From Bryobacterales bacterium (GTDB lineage: Bacteria > Acidobacteriota > Terriglobia > Bryobacterales > Bryobacteraceae): 56,962 nucleotides of DNA. Under the pieces are notes generated by a model that saw nothing but the letters and a program-made list of their open reading frames with translations, ran no database searches and was not told the origin of the DNA. The stretch spans positions 26,548-83,509 of the forward strand of contig PMOK01000171.1 of NCBI GenBank assembly GCA_003162425.1, written 5' to 3'. Every line of letters starts with the position of its first letter. Within the stretch, counting starts at the first letter, position 1. The translations under genes and the position numbers were made by a program. This document shows positions 25,652 to 34,548 of this stretch, in pieces.

Positions 25652-28300
25652 TCATCCGGCGGCCACTTTCGCCAAGGCCCGCCGGGGCAGCAACTCAGCA
25701 AGATGATCGGCGAGTTGTGCCGTGTTCTCCGGCGCCAATAATAAAGTGTTGTGATCTCCTCTCACGTGACAGACAGACAGGCCTGCTCGCGCAAAATCAC
25801 TCCAACCCAGGCGCGGATCGCTCAGAACTTCGGTGCTCACCGGCTGATCGGCTGCAATGAAATGAATGATGGGCGCGGGAAATTCCCGAGGCGTGTATTC
25901 CCACATCGCCATTCCATTTAATGTTTTTTCTTCCCGCCCCGTTACCAAAACATCCGACCCGATCGCAGTCAAGACGCGGCTCGCGCTGCCCTTGCGGCGG
26001 CGCGCAAATATGCGCCCTAGCGTGTAGACATGCTGGCGCATCGCCGTGAGCGTCGTCGCGATCTTGCCCGGCCGCAGCGCTAACGCCAACTCGCGCGCCT
26101 TGGTGACGTAGCGTCGCCACTGCTTGTGAACCTTAGGATAGCCAGGCGTGGCGGCGTCGAAAAGCACCAAACAGTCGACTTGCTGGCCCTGCGACATTAA
26201 TTGAAGGGCTGCTTCGAACGCCACTACTCCCCCGTAACAATGGCCGCCCAAGATATACGGGCCCTCCGGGCACTGGCTCCGGATGGCTTCCACCGAAGAG
26301 CTTGCGAGATCTTCCACCGAGAGAAGACGTTTGTCGCGGATGGGGTCGGCGTGGCAAACCACAAAAAACGGCTGCTCGGCATCCAGGCTTTTTGAGAAGT
26401 GCCGCAAGTAATATGGATCTTGCGCGCTGGCTGGAAAACAGAAAAACGGCACGCGCGATCCGGTGGTGCGGAGCGCGAGGATCCGATTGGGCGCGGCGTC
26501 TGGTTGCTGGTCTGTCGCGCCGCACTCAACAACAATTCGGGCCAGCGTTTGGATGGTCGGGGTATCGAAGAAATCGATCCTGGCCAGCAGCTCGGTGCTC
26601 GCGCGGAGCACTCGCTGCGCTTCGGTTAGCATGACTGCGGCAGCTAAAGAATCACCTCCTAGAGCGAAGAAGTCGTCGAAGACCTCGATCTGTTCGACAC
26701 CCAGAATTCGACGCCAGATGTCGATAAGTACGCTCTCGACGGGTTCAAGCACGCGGGCTGCTGACGTGCGGCGCAACGGGCTCCGCAATTGTTCAGCGAG
26801 CACTCCTCGCTTTGGTTTCCCGGTGGAAGTGCGCGGAATGGAGTCAATCAGCACAATCCGGCGGGGTACCTTGAACGGGGCGAGGTGGGCGGCTGCGAAC
26901 TGGCGAAGCTCAGATTCCGACGCGGAGGCTCCCGGCCGCAGCACCACTGCCGCGGCAACATCCTCCCCGAGCGTTGCGTGTGGAATAGCGCAGGCTGCGG
27001 CATCGGCCACCGCCGGATGCCCGATTAAAACTGCTTCCACGTCTTGCGGGGCGACTTTCTTGCCGCCCCGGTTGATCATTTCCTTGAGCCGGCCGGTAAT
27101 GAACAGGAAACCTTCCCGGTCCAGGCGGCCGGTATCGCCTGTGCGAAACCAGCCACTGCGGAAGGCAGATTGATTGGCTTCCGGGTTATCGATGTAGCCG
27201 GACGCGACGGAGGGTCCGCGCACAACAATCTCGCCTTCACATTCGGGAGCCAGAATGTTCCCGGATGGATCTGTAATCGCGAGCTCCAGCCCGCTGGAAC
27301 GGCCCACCGATCCGAGCTTACGATGGTCGCATGTATTGCGAGCCACTCCGCCGGTCTCAGTCAGGCCATAACCGTTGAGCACCGGAACACCGGTGGCTTC
27401 CTCCAGCAGAGTGAGAAGCTGTGGCTCCGATGCCGCGGTGGCGCTGCGAATGAAGCGCAGAGGAACATCGCGAAAAACCTCGGGCTGCTGACGCGCCACT
27501 CGGAGGATGGCGCGGTTCAGAGGAGGGCTCGAAGTAAACCAGGTAGGGCGCAATTCCGTGAGCCAGGCCGGAAAGCTGGCTGGATCAAACCCGGGAGTGC
27601 AGACGACGCTGCCGCCGCACGCGAGTTGCGCCAGCACTGTGGCCAGACCGTGTAGATGAAACAACGGCATGAGGCCCAATAGCCGGTCCGCTGCGGTCAA
27701 CTGGAGCGCTCGCGAGTCGTGCATCGTCATCGCTTGGAGGTTCCACCACGTCAGAGGAACGAGCTTTGGCGAATCGGTGGTGGCGGAGGTGAAGAGCAGC
27801 AGCGCGGCATCGGTCTCGCGACCCGGAGCGATAGCCGATTCGCCTGTATCCCGCAACTCGAAAACGCCTGCGGGCTGGTCCGGTGGCACGTGGATTGTCA
27901 GAACCCGCATGCCTAGGGATCGTGCCGCGCGAGCCGCCGGTCCTGGTGAATCATCGGGGACGATCAGCGTTCGGGCTCGCAGACGGCTAAGGCAGAAACG
28001 GAACTCGCTCTCAGTCAGGGCCGGGTCCAGCGGCGCGCAAGCCCCGTTGCTTGCCAACGCCAGAAAAGCGGTGATCAACTCCGGGCCGCTCGGAAAAACC
28101 AGGGCCGTGACCTCTCCGGGCCCGATGCCCAGGCTCGCGAGCGCGTTTCGTGAGGTTTGGACATGACCCCAAAGTTGGCGATAGGTCAGAGGAGAGCGGC
28201 CGGGAGCCAACAAAGCAGTCGCGTCCGGTGTCTCGGAAGCTCGGCGGTCGAGAGCCAGAACGTCGTCCAGGCGCGTATTGCAGGTTGACACTTGCAACAT
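25652..28300 (-). CDS. NRPS-like adenylation - carrier - thioesterase (A-T-TE) protein
   Basis: The 882-residue protein starts at ATG 28300 (the frame extends to 28348). Residues ~10-505 are an adenylation domain: LLLFTSATTDSPKLVPLT, NGYGLTETGG, WFRTGDTGRLDREGFLFITG and PRTSTGKPKR with the core lysine. A carrier domain follows, with FDDFFALGGDSL and phosphopantetheine Ser551. Residues ~615-880 are a thioesterase with GGHCYGG, where Cys688 replaces the usual Ser, and His850 in VRGDHNTLL. There is no condensation domain, so it activates and releases one acyl unit, possibly as a homodimer, lactone or ester. It is the first gene of a three-gene operon and divergent from an ECF sigma gene. The product is unknown. 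Confidence 0.85.
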   Translation of the reverse strand: MLQVSTCNTRLDDVLALDRRASETPDATALLAPGRSPLTYRQLWGHVQTSRNALASLGIGPGEVTALVFPSGPELITAFLALASNGACAPLDPALTESEFRFCLSRLRARTLIVPDDSPGPAARAARSLGMRVLTIHVPPDQPAGVFELRDTGESAIAPGRETDAALLLFTSATTDSPKLVPLTWWNLQAMTMHDSRALQLTAADRLLGLMPLFHLHGLATVLAQLACGGSVVCTPGFDPASFPAWLTELRPTWFTSSPPLNRAILRVARQQPEVFRDVPLRFIRSATAASEPQLLTLLEEATGVPVLNGYGLTETGGVARNTCDHRKLGSVGRSSGLELAITDPSGNILAPECEGEIVVRGPSVASGYIDNPEANQSAFRSGWFRTGDTGRLDREGFLFITGRLKEMINRGGKKVAPQDVEAVLIGHPAVADAAACAIPHATLGEDVAAAVVLRPGASASESELRQFAAAHLAPFKVPRRIVLIDSIPRTSTGKPKRGVLAEQLRSPLRRTSAARVLEPVESVLIDIWRRILGVEQIEVFDDFFALGGDSLAAAVMLTEAQRVLRASTELLARIDFFDTPTIQTLARIVVECGATDQQPDAAPNRILALRTTGSRVPFFCFPASAQDPYYLRHFSKSLDAEQPFFVVCHADPIRDKRLLSVEDLASSSVEAIRSQCPEGPYILGGHCYGGVVAFEAALQLMSQGQQVDCLVLFDAATPGYPKVHKQWRRYVTKARELALALRPGKIATTLTAMRQHVYTLGRIFARRRKGSASRVLTAIGSDVLVTGREEKTLNGMAMWEYTPREFPAPIIHFIAADQPVSTEVLSDPRLGWSDFARAGLSVCHVRGDHNTLLLAPENTAQLADHLAELLPRRALAKVAAG

Positions 28301-28430
28301 TTTATCGTCCGATTGTATCGCAGTTGCCGGTCCGCGGCCAGAGGCCATCTATAGGCCCATCTTTCACTTACGGACGAATTTTTCTGCATCCCGAAGAGGT
28401 CCTGTGCGCGTATCCTATTGTGAGGGATCA

Positions 28431-28985
28431 GTGATCGGAAGTTTGGCCCAGGAGGTCGGCATTCCCCAAGCCGTTGCGGAAGCGGATCGAAGTCGCGCGT
28501 TTGAGGCCGCAGTCCATGAGCATCAATCCATGGTTTTCAGCGTGGCTTACCATTTCCTCCAGGACCATGCGGTGGCTGAGGAATTGGCCCAGGAAGTTTT
28601 TCTGGAACTGTATAAGCATTGGGACGAGATCGAATCCAGGGAGCACCGCATCCACTGGCTTCGCAAGGTGGCCAGCCGCCGCTGCATCGATCAGTCACGC
28701 CGGCGGAAGTTACGCAATCACGTGAGTCTGGAGGAGGCGCCTGAGCCGTTCACCTGGATGCCGGCTGCGGACCCGGTGTTGAAGCGTTACATCGAGCAGT
28801 TGCTGGGGAAATTGGCCGAAACTCCGAGGCTCGTGGTGATCATGCGCTACCAGGAGGGGTTGGAGCCGGCCGAGATCGCGGATGTGCTGGATATGCCGGT
28901 GGCGACAGTAAAGAGCCATCTGCAAAGATCGCTGGCGTTGTTACGCCGCAAATTGTCGTTCGCGAAGCGGGAGGGAGAATTATGA
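28431..28985 (+). CDS. ECF-family sigma factor
   Basis: The GTG at 28431 has a purine-rich GTGAGGG about 5 nt upstream and gives a normal-length 184-residue protein; the longer frame from 28278 would cross the divergent promoter region. Region 2 reads VFSVAYHFLQDHAVAEELAQ and EVFLELYKHW. Region 4 reads LAETPRLVVIMRYQEGLEP, then MPVATVKSHLQRSLALLRRK. It ends in an ATGA overlap with a small membrane protein, and two further genes follow with the same spacing. It may regulate its own operon or the divergent A-T-TE genes. Confidence 0.85.
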   Translation: MIGSLAQEVGIPQAVAEADRSRAFEAAVHEHQSMVFSVAYHFLQDHAVAEELAQEVFLELYKHWDEIESREHRIHWLRKVASRRCIDQSRRRKLRNHVSLEEAPEPFTWMPAADPVLKRYIEQLLGKLAETPRLVVIMRYQEGLEPAEIADVLDMPVATVKSHLQRSLALLRRKLSFAKREGEL

Positions 28986-29287
28986 CGGATTTCGAAGATC
29001 AACTTCGGCGAGCATTGGAGCGAAAAGATCCATCGGCGGATTTTGCGGCGCGTGTAGTGGCTCGCGCTACTCAGCCGAAGAGGCCTCTAGCATGGGTGAG
29101 TTGGCGGTCGTGGGCCGCGGCCGGAATTGCAGCGTCGCTATGTCTGGGAGCGTTAGGGCTGGAGGTGGAACATCGCCGCAAGATCGAGCAACAGGGCCAG
29201 GCGGCGCGTGCCCAACTGATCCAGGCCATGCACATTACCTCCGCCAAGCTGCAGCGAATTCATAAGAGAGTGCAGGGCTCGCTGTGA
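28982..29287 (+). CDS. Small single-pass membrane protein, likely anti-sigma-type
   Basis: This 101-residue protein has a charged cytoplasmic N-terminus (DFEDQLRRALERKDPSADF, typical of anti-sigma/zinc-less regulators), one membrane segment at ~42-60 and a helical periplasmic part. It overlaps both neighbours by 4 bp. No zinc-binding motif is visible. An anti-sigma role is inferred from position only. Confidence 0.65.
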   Translation: MTDFEDQLRRALERKDPSADFAARVVARATQPKRPLAWVSWRSWAAAGIAASLCLGALGLEVEHRRKIEQQGQAARAQLIQAMHITSAKLQRIHKRVQGSL

Positions 29288-29847
29288 TCAATCGCCGCCT
29301 CATTTTTCTGTTCGCCCTGGCGCCGGCCGTGGTTTGCGGACAGTCGGTGAAATTGGACAGCTTGGACAAGCTGGCCGATAAGGCCTCGGAAGTGGTGACC
29401 GTCGACCTGAGTGGAAGCTTGCTGCGAATGGGCAGCCGCCTTCTTTCGAGCGACGATCCGGATCAGGCGCAGATCAAGAAACTGGTAGCCAGCTTGAAGG
29501 GCGTCTATGTCCGGAACTTCGAGTTCGACAAGGTGGGGGAATACCAGGCATCCGATCTGGAGCCGATCCGCAGCCAGTTGCGCGACCCGAAATGGAAAAA
29601 GATCGTGCAAGTGCGGGGGCGCGATAACGCCGAGGTCCTGCTGCGCCAGGAGAACGAGGATGTAATTAGCGGGCTGGCAGTGATTGTCGCCGAAGCGAAG
29701 GAGCTGACGGTAGTTTACATCGACGGGCCAATCGATATGGATGGCTTGAGCAAGCTGGGCGGCACTTTCGGAATCCCGAAAGATATCGGGAGCAAAGTGG
29801 AAAAAGAGAAAGATAAGGACAAAGACAAGGAGAAGAAGGCGAAATGA
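29284..29847 (+). CDS. Secreted DUF4252 protein
   Basis: The start is a GTG in the 4-bp overlap with the preceding gene. The 187-residue protein has a signal peptide (ending near VVCGQ) and the DUF4252 pattern: SLDKLADKASEVVTVDLSG, LKGVYVRNFEFD, KKIVQVRGRDNAEVLL and VIVAEAKELTVVYIDGPID. It ends with a lysine/aspartate-rich low-complexity tail. DUF4252 genes often follow ECF sigma genes; function unknown. Confidence 0.8.
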   Translation: MINRRLIFLFALAPAVVCGQSVKLDSLDKLADKASEVVTVDLSGSLLRMGSRLLSSDDPDQAQIKKLVASLKGVYVRNFEFDKVGEYQASDLEPIRSQLRDPKWKKIVQVRGRDNAEVLLRQENEDVISGLAVIVAEAKELTVVYIDGPIDMDGLSKLGGTFGIPKDIGSKVEKEKDKDKDKEKKAK

Positions 29848-30701
29848 TCATCGTACCTTTGTGGTTCCTGCTTGCGGCCGTACCGCCCACCACTGCTGAA
29901 GGTATTATGTTACGCGTAGCATTGAACCAGGATCGCGATCAGGAGATGCGCACGGCTTTCGTGTATCACCAGAATGTGATGGTGCGGTTGCATCGACCCA
30001 ACGGGAAGTTCGCCCGGGAAGAATATGCTGAGTACACCGTCACTCCGACGCCCAAGGGCATAACGCGCGAGCAAACGCTCTTCCGCGGAAAGTACGCGGC
30101 CCATGGTAAGGAGATCGAGTTCGACGAATCCGGATTTGAGCATAAGGGCATCGATATCGATGCGGCTTTCGCGAAGGGTCTGTTGGAGGACTTCGGCAAC
30201 GATAAGGGATCGCGCGACGGAGTGGACCACGATTGTTTTCCTCTGACATCCAAGGAGCAGCCGAAATATAAGTTCACGCTGGAAGGAACCGAAGACTATC
30301 GCGGCACTCAGGTTTACCGGATTACGTTCCAGCCGAAGAAGAAACCCAGCCTTTACGACGATGATGACAATGGACAGTGGGCCGGTGAGGTGTTGGTGGA
30401 TCGCAACGAGTTCCAGCCGGTTCTGGTTACTTCGAGGCTGGCGTTCAATATTCCTGGATGGGTGAAAGTAATTTTCGGAACCAATGTGCAGCAACTCGGG
30501 TTCAAGGTCACCTACAAGAAATTCGACGAAGGGTTGTGGTTTCCTGTGACCTACGGCGGCGAGTTCAAGCTGAAGGCGGTTTTCTTTTATTCGCGGCGAA
30601 TCGCGATGTCGATGCAGAATTCAGGATTCCAGAGGGCGGTTGTTAACAGTAAGGTCAACTTCGATACGTTACCTTTGTTGCTCAGTTCTTTCGTTCCGTA
30701 G
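29844..30701 (+). CDS. Hypothetical secreted protein (LolA/outer-membrane-lipoprotein-sorting-like)
   Basis: The 285-residue protein has an N-terminal signal peptide and a largely beta-strand sequence (YRGTQVYRITFQPKKKPSLY, GEVLVDRNEFQPVLVTSRL, WFPVTYGGEFKLKAVF). This pattern resembles LolA-fold proteins that bind lipids or follow outer-membrane sorting. It overlaps the DUF4252 gene by 4 bp and is the last gene of the sigma operon. Assignment is tentative. Confidence 0.6.
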   Translation: MIIVPLWFLLAAVPPTTAEGIMLRVALNQDRDQEMRTAFVYHQNVMVRLHRPNGKFAREEYAEYTVTPTPKGITREQTLFRGKYAAHGKEIEFDESGFEHKGIDIDAAFAKGLLEDFGNDKGSRDGVDHDCFPLTSKEQPKYKFTLEGTEDYRGTQVYRITFQPKKKPSLYDDDDNGQWAGEVLVDRNEFQPVLVTSRLAFNIPGWVKVIFGTNVQQLGFKVTYKKFDEGLWFPVTYGGEFKLKAVFFYSRRIAMSMQNSGFQRAVVNSKVNFDTLPLLLSSFVP

Positions 30702-30705
30702 TTCA

Positions 30706-30751
30706 GACAAGCCGGAGGCTTGTCCTACGTAGGGCAAGTCTCCGACTTGCC
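30706..30751. repeat. Double-palindrome dispersed repeat, copy 1
   Basis: Two adjacent perfect palindromes, ACAAGCCGGAGGCTTGT and GCAAGTCTCCGACTTGC (7-bp arms, 3-bp loop), are joined by a CCTACGTAGG-like centre. The same pair occurs at 32118-32159 and 51684-51731. This copy lies between two convergent genes and supplies the last codons (GKSETCPT) of the HlyC/CorC gene. It may also act as a bidirectional terminator. Confidence 0.8.
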
Positions 30752-32107
30752 TTCGGGACCGGTCAGCTTCGTTGATGCTTCCACCGCGGGGGCCGGCGCC
30801 CGCTCAATGCGGACCCGCGCGATGCGGTTGTGATCCATTTCGGTGATAGTGAATTTTCGGCCGCCGTATTCCAATACTTCGCCCGGTTTCGGAATGTAGC
30901 CCAGTTGAAACAGCAGGAATCCGGCCAGCGTTTCAAATCCCGCGTCGCCGGGTAATTCCAATCCGTATTGCGTGTCCAAGTCGCGAATGGTGGTGGCGCC
31001 TTCCACCTCAATGAGTGGGGCTTCGGCGGAGGGCTTGGGCCGTTTGACGTCGTGCTCGTCACCGATCTCACCGAGAATCTGTTCGAGTGCGTCTTCCAGC
31101 GTTACCAGTCCGACGATGGTACCGAACTCATCTACCACCATGGCCATGTGTTTATGCGTGTTGCGGAACTCGTCGATCAGATCGTTCAGCGGCTTGGTCT
31201 CCGGAACCACTAGCGGCTTGCGCAGCACGCGCGAGAGATGAAACGGGCGCAGGACATGTTTCCTTTCGGCAGCCACCCTCCGCTCTTCGGCGATGCGCAG
31301 CATGTCCTTGTAATGGACATAGCCGATGATGTGCTCGGGATGACCCTGGTAAACCGGCAGGCGCGAATACTGGTTCTCGCGCATGCGGCGCAACACCTGA
31401 TCCAGACTGGCATCCACTGAGACCGATACGATGTCGTTGCGCGGCACCATGATCTCGCGCACGTAGTAATTCTGCAGCTCCAGCAGCGCTTGAATGGCGT
31501 CCTCCTCGAAGCGATGCAGATGCCCCTCGCGCCGGCTGGAGCTAACGATGAACTTCAGCTCCTCCGCGGAGTGGCCGCCTCCGGTGTGGCTGCCGCGGAG
31601 GCCGATCCAATGGGACAGGACGGCGGCTGATCGCTCGGCGACGATAATAAACGGCGTTGCCACACGATCGAAGATCAAGAGCACGGGAGCCACCAGAACA
31701 GCCAGCCGGTCGGCTTTTTCGATGGCCAGATTCTTCGGCACCACTTCTCCGAATACCACATGCGCATAACTGATCAGCAGGAACGCGGTGCCGAAACTTG
31801 CCGCGTGCAGCACGGGGCTGAAGCGCGGCGTCAGAAACGGCTCTAGCATCGAAAGAAAGAGGTGATAGACGGTGCCTTCACCGGCCCACCCTAATCCAAG
31901 GCTGGCCAGCGTCACGCCCACTTGGGTGACCGAAAGGAGCCGCGCAGGATTTGCAAGCAAATTGAGTGCGGCTTGCGCCCCGACTTGTCCTTCCGCTGCC
32001 ATGGCGCGCAGCCGGCTCTTGCGCACGGAGACCAGCGCGACTTCAGCGGCGGCGAAGAAACCGTTCAGAGCCAACACTGCGATGAGGATGATGAAACGAT
32101 AGGGCAT
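30725..32107 (-). CDS. HlyC/CorC (CNNM) family membrane protein
   Basis: The 460-residue protein has an N-terminal DUF21 membrane domain (FIILIAVLALNGFFAAAEVA, SVTQVGVTLASLGLGWAGEG, FGEVVPKNLAIEKAD). This is followed by a CBS-domain pair (VREIMVPRNDIVSV, YSRLPVYQGHPEHIIGYVH, LIDEFRNTHKHMAMVVDEFG) and a C-terminal CorC_HlyC domain (GFETLAGFLLFQLGYIPKPG). The family handles divalent-cation efflux or resistance. The last eight or so residues are encoded by a dispersed repeat. It is divergent from the penicillin acylase gene. Confidence 0.9.
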   Translation of the reverse strand: MPYRFIILIAVLALNGFFAAAEVALVSVRKSRLRAMAAEGQVGAQAALNLLANPARLLSVTQVGVTLASLGLGWAGEGTVYHLFLSMLEPFLTPRFSPVLHAASFGTAFLLISYAHVVFGEVVPKNLAIEKADRLAVLVAPVLLIFDRVATPFIIVAERSAAVLSHWIGLRGSHTGGGHSAEELKFIVSSSRREGHLHRFEEDAIQALLELQNYYVREIMVPRNDIVSVSVDASLDQVLRRMRENQYSRLPVYQGHPEHIIGYVHYKDMLRIAEERRVAAERKHVLRPFHLSRVLRKPLVVPETKPLNDLIDEFRNTHKHMAMVVDEFGTIVGLVTLEDALEQILGEIGDEHDVKRPKPSAEAPLIEVEGATTIRDLDTQYGLELPGDAGFETLAGFLLFQLGYIPKPGEVLEYGGRKFTITEMDHNRIARVRIERAPAPAVEASTKLTGPEGKSETCPT

Positions 32108-32117
32108 CAGCCGTGGA

Positions 32118-32159
32118 GCAAGTCTCCGACTTGCTTGACAAGCCGGAGGCTTGTCCTAC
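32118..32159. repeat. Double-palindrome dispersed repeat, copy 2
   Basis: The order is reversed relative to copy 1: GCAAGTCTCCGACTTGC, then ACAAGCCGGAGGCTTGT with the flanking CCTAC. It lies in the divergent promoter region between the HlyC/CorC and penicillin acylase genes, so the HlyC/CorC gene is flanked by repeats on both sides. Confidence 0.8.
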
Positions 32160-32221
32160 GAAGAGCGGAAAGCGGGCGGCGGAGAGAATTCAGAAGGCCT
32201 GGGTACGGTAGAATCTTCCAA

Positions 32222-34444
32222 GTGCCCCATGGAAGAGTCCTGAAGTACATTAACTTGAGCATAGCGGTTTTGCTGGTGCTCGGTTTATTGGCTCTGTATT
32301 GGATCGCTTATCGCCCGTTGGCGCAGACATCGGGGCAGATTTTGGCGCCCGTTTCCGCACGTGCCATCGTGGTCCGGGACGCACTGGGCGTTCCTCACAT
32401 CTCCGCGGCAAATTGGGAAGATGCGATTTTTTTGCAAGGGTATGTCACCGCGCAGGACCGCTTGTGGCAGATGGATGCTCTGCGCCGCCTAGCCGCCGGG
32501 GAATTATCCGAGCTGATTGGGCCGCGCACTTTGGAACTGGACCGCGAAGCCCGGCGCCTAAGGATGCGTCGCATCGCCGAAGAACAATCCCGAACGCTGC
32601 CTGAAGCGGATCGCGCGGTGTTGGCCGCATACGCGCGCGGCGTGAATTATTTCATCGAAACGCATCGCGGCCGGCTTCCGCTCGAATTCACGCTGCTCCG
32701 TTACGATCCGCGGCCATGGCATGTGGTGGACAGCATCCTGTGCGGGCTTCAAATGCATCGGAATCTGACCACCACGTGGAAAGAAGAATTGCAGAAACAG
32801 GCCATGCTGGCGGGTGGCGACGCGGCCAAGGTCAACTTTTTGTTCCCAACTTGGGCGGGCACGGAGTTCCAACCGGGTTCGAACGCCTGGGCCATCTCCG
32901 GCAAGCACACCGCCAGCGGCAAACCGATTCTGGCGAACGATCCGCATCTGGAATTTTCGCTGCCGTCCACGTGGTATCAGGTGCACCTTCAGGCTCCCGA
33001 TCTAAATGTGACTGGCGTTTCGCTGCCTGGCGTACCAGCCGTTATCATCGGTCACAACGAGCGAATCGCGTGGGGAGTGACTAATCTTGGCTTCGATGTT
33101 CAGGATCTCTACATGGAGAGGTTCGATCCCCGCAGCGGCCAATATGTTTTTCATGGACAAATAGAGCGCGCTCGTCTGGAGACTGAGCGCATCCCGGTGA
33201 AGGGCGCCAAGCCCGAAGAGTTCCAGCAATGGGTGACGAGGCATGGACCCGTCACAGTGGCCGAGCAGGGGCGTTTCCTCGCTCTGCGTTGGTCGGCCGC
33301 TGAGCCCGGGTCGTTCCAGTTCCCGTTTCTGGATGTGAATCGCGCGCGCAATTGGCAGGAGTTCACTGCCGCCATCGCCCGATTCGCTGGGCCGGGCCAG
33401 AATTTTGTGTATGCCGACGTGGATGGCAACATCGGCTACCACGCCACCGGCAAGCTGCCCATCCGGAAGAATTACGACGGCGACGTTCCGGTAGATGGAA
33501 GTTCCGGAGACTACGAGTGGGAAGGCTTCATCCCGTTCGATCAATTGCCGGCCTTCTACAATCCTCCGCAAGGCTGGATCATCACTGCCAATCAGAATCC
33601 GTTTCCCAAAGATTATCCGTATCGCGTGCACGGCGATTTCGCTTCGCCTTTTCGGTCACTTGAAATACGAAGCCTGCTGACTGCTCATGAAAGCTGGAAG
33701 CCTGGCGAGATGCTGGGCGTAGAGAAGGATGTGTACTCCGCTTTCTCACATTTTCTTGCGCGCCAGATTGTGGCCGCTTACGATCGGCGCAAACCGGGCG
33801 GGGAAGAGTTGAAAAGCTGCGTGGCGCTGCTTCGATCCTGGAACGGGCAGATGGAGAAACAGACGCCGGCGCCGCTTCTGATCACGCTGGTATATCAGCA
33901 ATTGCGAAAGATGGTGGCCGAGCGAGCAGCGCCGGGCAAGGCCGATCTATACAGCCCGCAGATGGCGCCGGCCGTGGTGGAGAAGATCCTGGAGGGTGAT
34001 GCGCGCGGCTGGTTTCAGGATAAGAATGAAGCGCTGATTCGCGCACTCTCCGGCGCTTTTGAAGAAGGCCGGAAGGCGCAAGGCGGCAACGTGAATCGGT
34101 GGGACTATGGGAAGTCGAATGAGCTGACCATCAAGCATCCGGTGGGAGGCGAGTTGCCATTGCTGGGCGCCTATTTCAACGTGGGGCCGATCGAAATGAG
34201 CGGCTCATCCACTACCATCAAACAGACCACGATCCGTTTGGGACCATCCATGCGATTCGTGGCGGATCTGGCGGATTGGGAGCATTCGCTCAACAACATC
34301 ACCATCGGTGAGTCAGGACAATTTCTTTCGTGGCATTACAAAGACCAGTGGGACGCTTACTACGCCGGCCGGAGTTTTCAGATGCAATTCGGCAAAGTGG
34401 AAGCTAAGGAAACGCTGGTAATTGAGCCGAAAATTCGTGAATAA
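32222..34444 (+). CDS. Penicillin acylase family protein (N-terminal nucleophile amidohydrolase)
   Basis: The GTG at 32222 starts a 740-residue precursor with a signal anchor at ~10-30; the frame extends upstream to 31922 but that part is antisense to the HlyC/CorC gene. The alpha-chain segment has VVRDALGVPHISAANWEDAI and GYVTAQDRLWQMDALRRLAAG. Self-cleavage is expected at PG|SNAWAISGKH, exposing Ser220 as beta-chain nucleophile. LANDPHLEFSLPSTWYQ and TANQNPFPKDYPY fit the rest of the active site. The protein is periplasmic; it hydrolyses amide bonds, perhaps of acyl-homoserine lactones or peptides. The divergent region holds a dispersed repeat. Confidence 0.9.
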   Translation: MPHGRVLKYINLSIAVLLVLGLLALYWIAYRPLAQTSGQILAPVSARAIVVRDALGVPHISAANWEDAIFLQGYVTAQDRLWQMDALRRLAAGELSELIGPRTLELDREARRLRMRRIAEEQSRTLPEADRAVLAAYARGVNYFIETHRGRLPLEFTLLRYDPRPWHVVDSILCGLQMHRNLTTTWKEELQKQAMLAGGDAAKVNFLFPTWAGTEFQPGSNAWAISGKHTASGKPILANDPHLEFSLPSTWYQVHLQAPDLNVTGVSLPGVPAVIIGHNERIAWGVTNLGFDVQDLYMERFDPRSGQYVFHGQIERARLETERIPVKGAKPEEFQQWVTRHGPVTVAEQGRFLALRWSAAEPGSFQFPFLDVNRARNWQEFTAAIARFAGPGQNFVYADVDGNIGYHATGKLPIRKNYDGDVPVDGSSGDYEWEGFIPFDQLPAFYNPPQGWIITANQNPFPKDYPYRVHGDFASPFRSLEIRSLLTAHESWKPGEMLGVEKDVYSAFSHFLARQIVAAYDRRKPGGEELKSCVALLRSWNGQMEKQTPAPLLITLVYQQLRKMVAERAAPGKADLYSPQMAPAVVEKILEGDARGWFQDKNEALIRALSGAFEEGRKAQGGNVNRWDYGKSNELTIKHPVGGELPLLGAYFNVGPIEMSGSSTTIKQTTIRLGPSMRFVADLADWEHSLNNITIGESGQFLSWHYKDQWDAYYAGRSFQMQFGKVEAKETLVIEPKIRE

Positions 34445-34468
34445 GTATACTCTCACCGCATTTCAAGC

Positions 34469-34474
34469 TATAAT
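34469..34474 (+). promoter_or_regulatory. Possible -10 box of the PEP-CTERM gene
   Basis: A perfect TATAAT lies 75 bp before the ATG of the PEP-CTERM gene. No good -35 hexamer lies at the right distance, so this is a weak call. Confidence 0.3.
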
Positions 34475-34548
34475 CTAGTCCACGCCTGTGAGTTGTGTCC
34501 CCTCGCCTGTTGCGGACATCTAACCCGTAAAATTTAGGAGGAGTGAGA

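Noticed and set aside
31922..32221. Upstream extension of the penicillin acylase frame
   Set aside because: It would be antisense to the HlyC/CorC gene and includes a dispersed repeat; the signal anchor begins after 32222.
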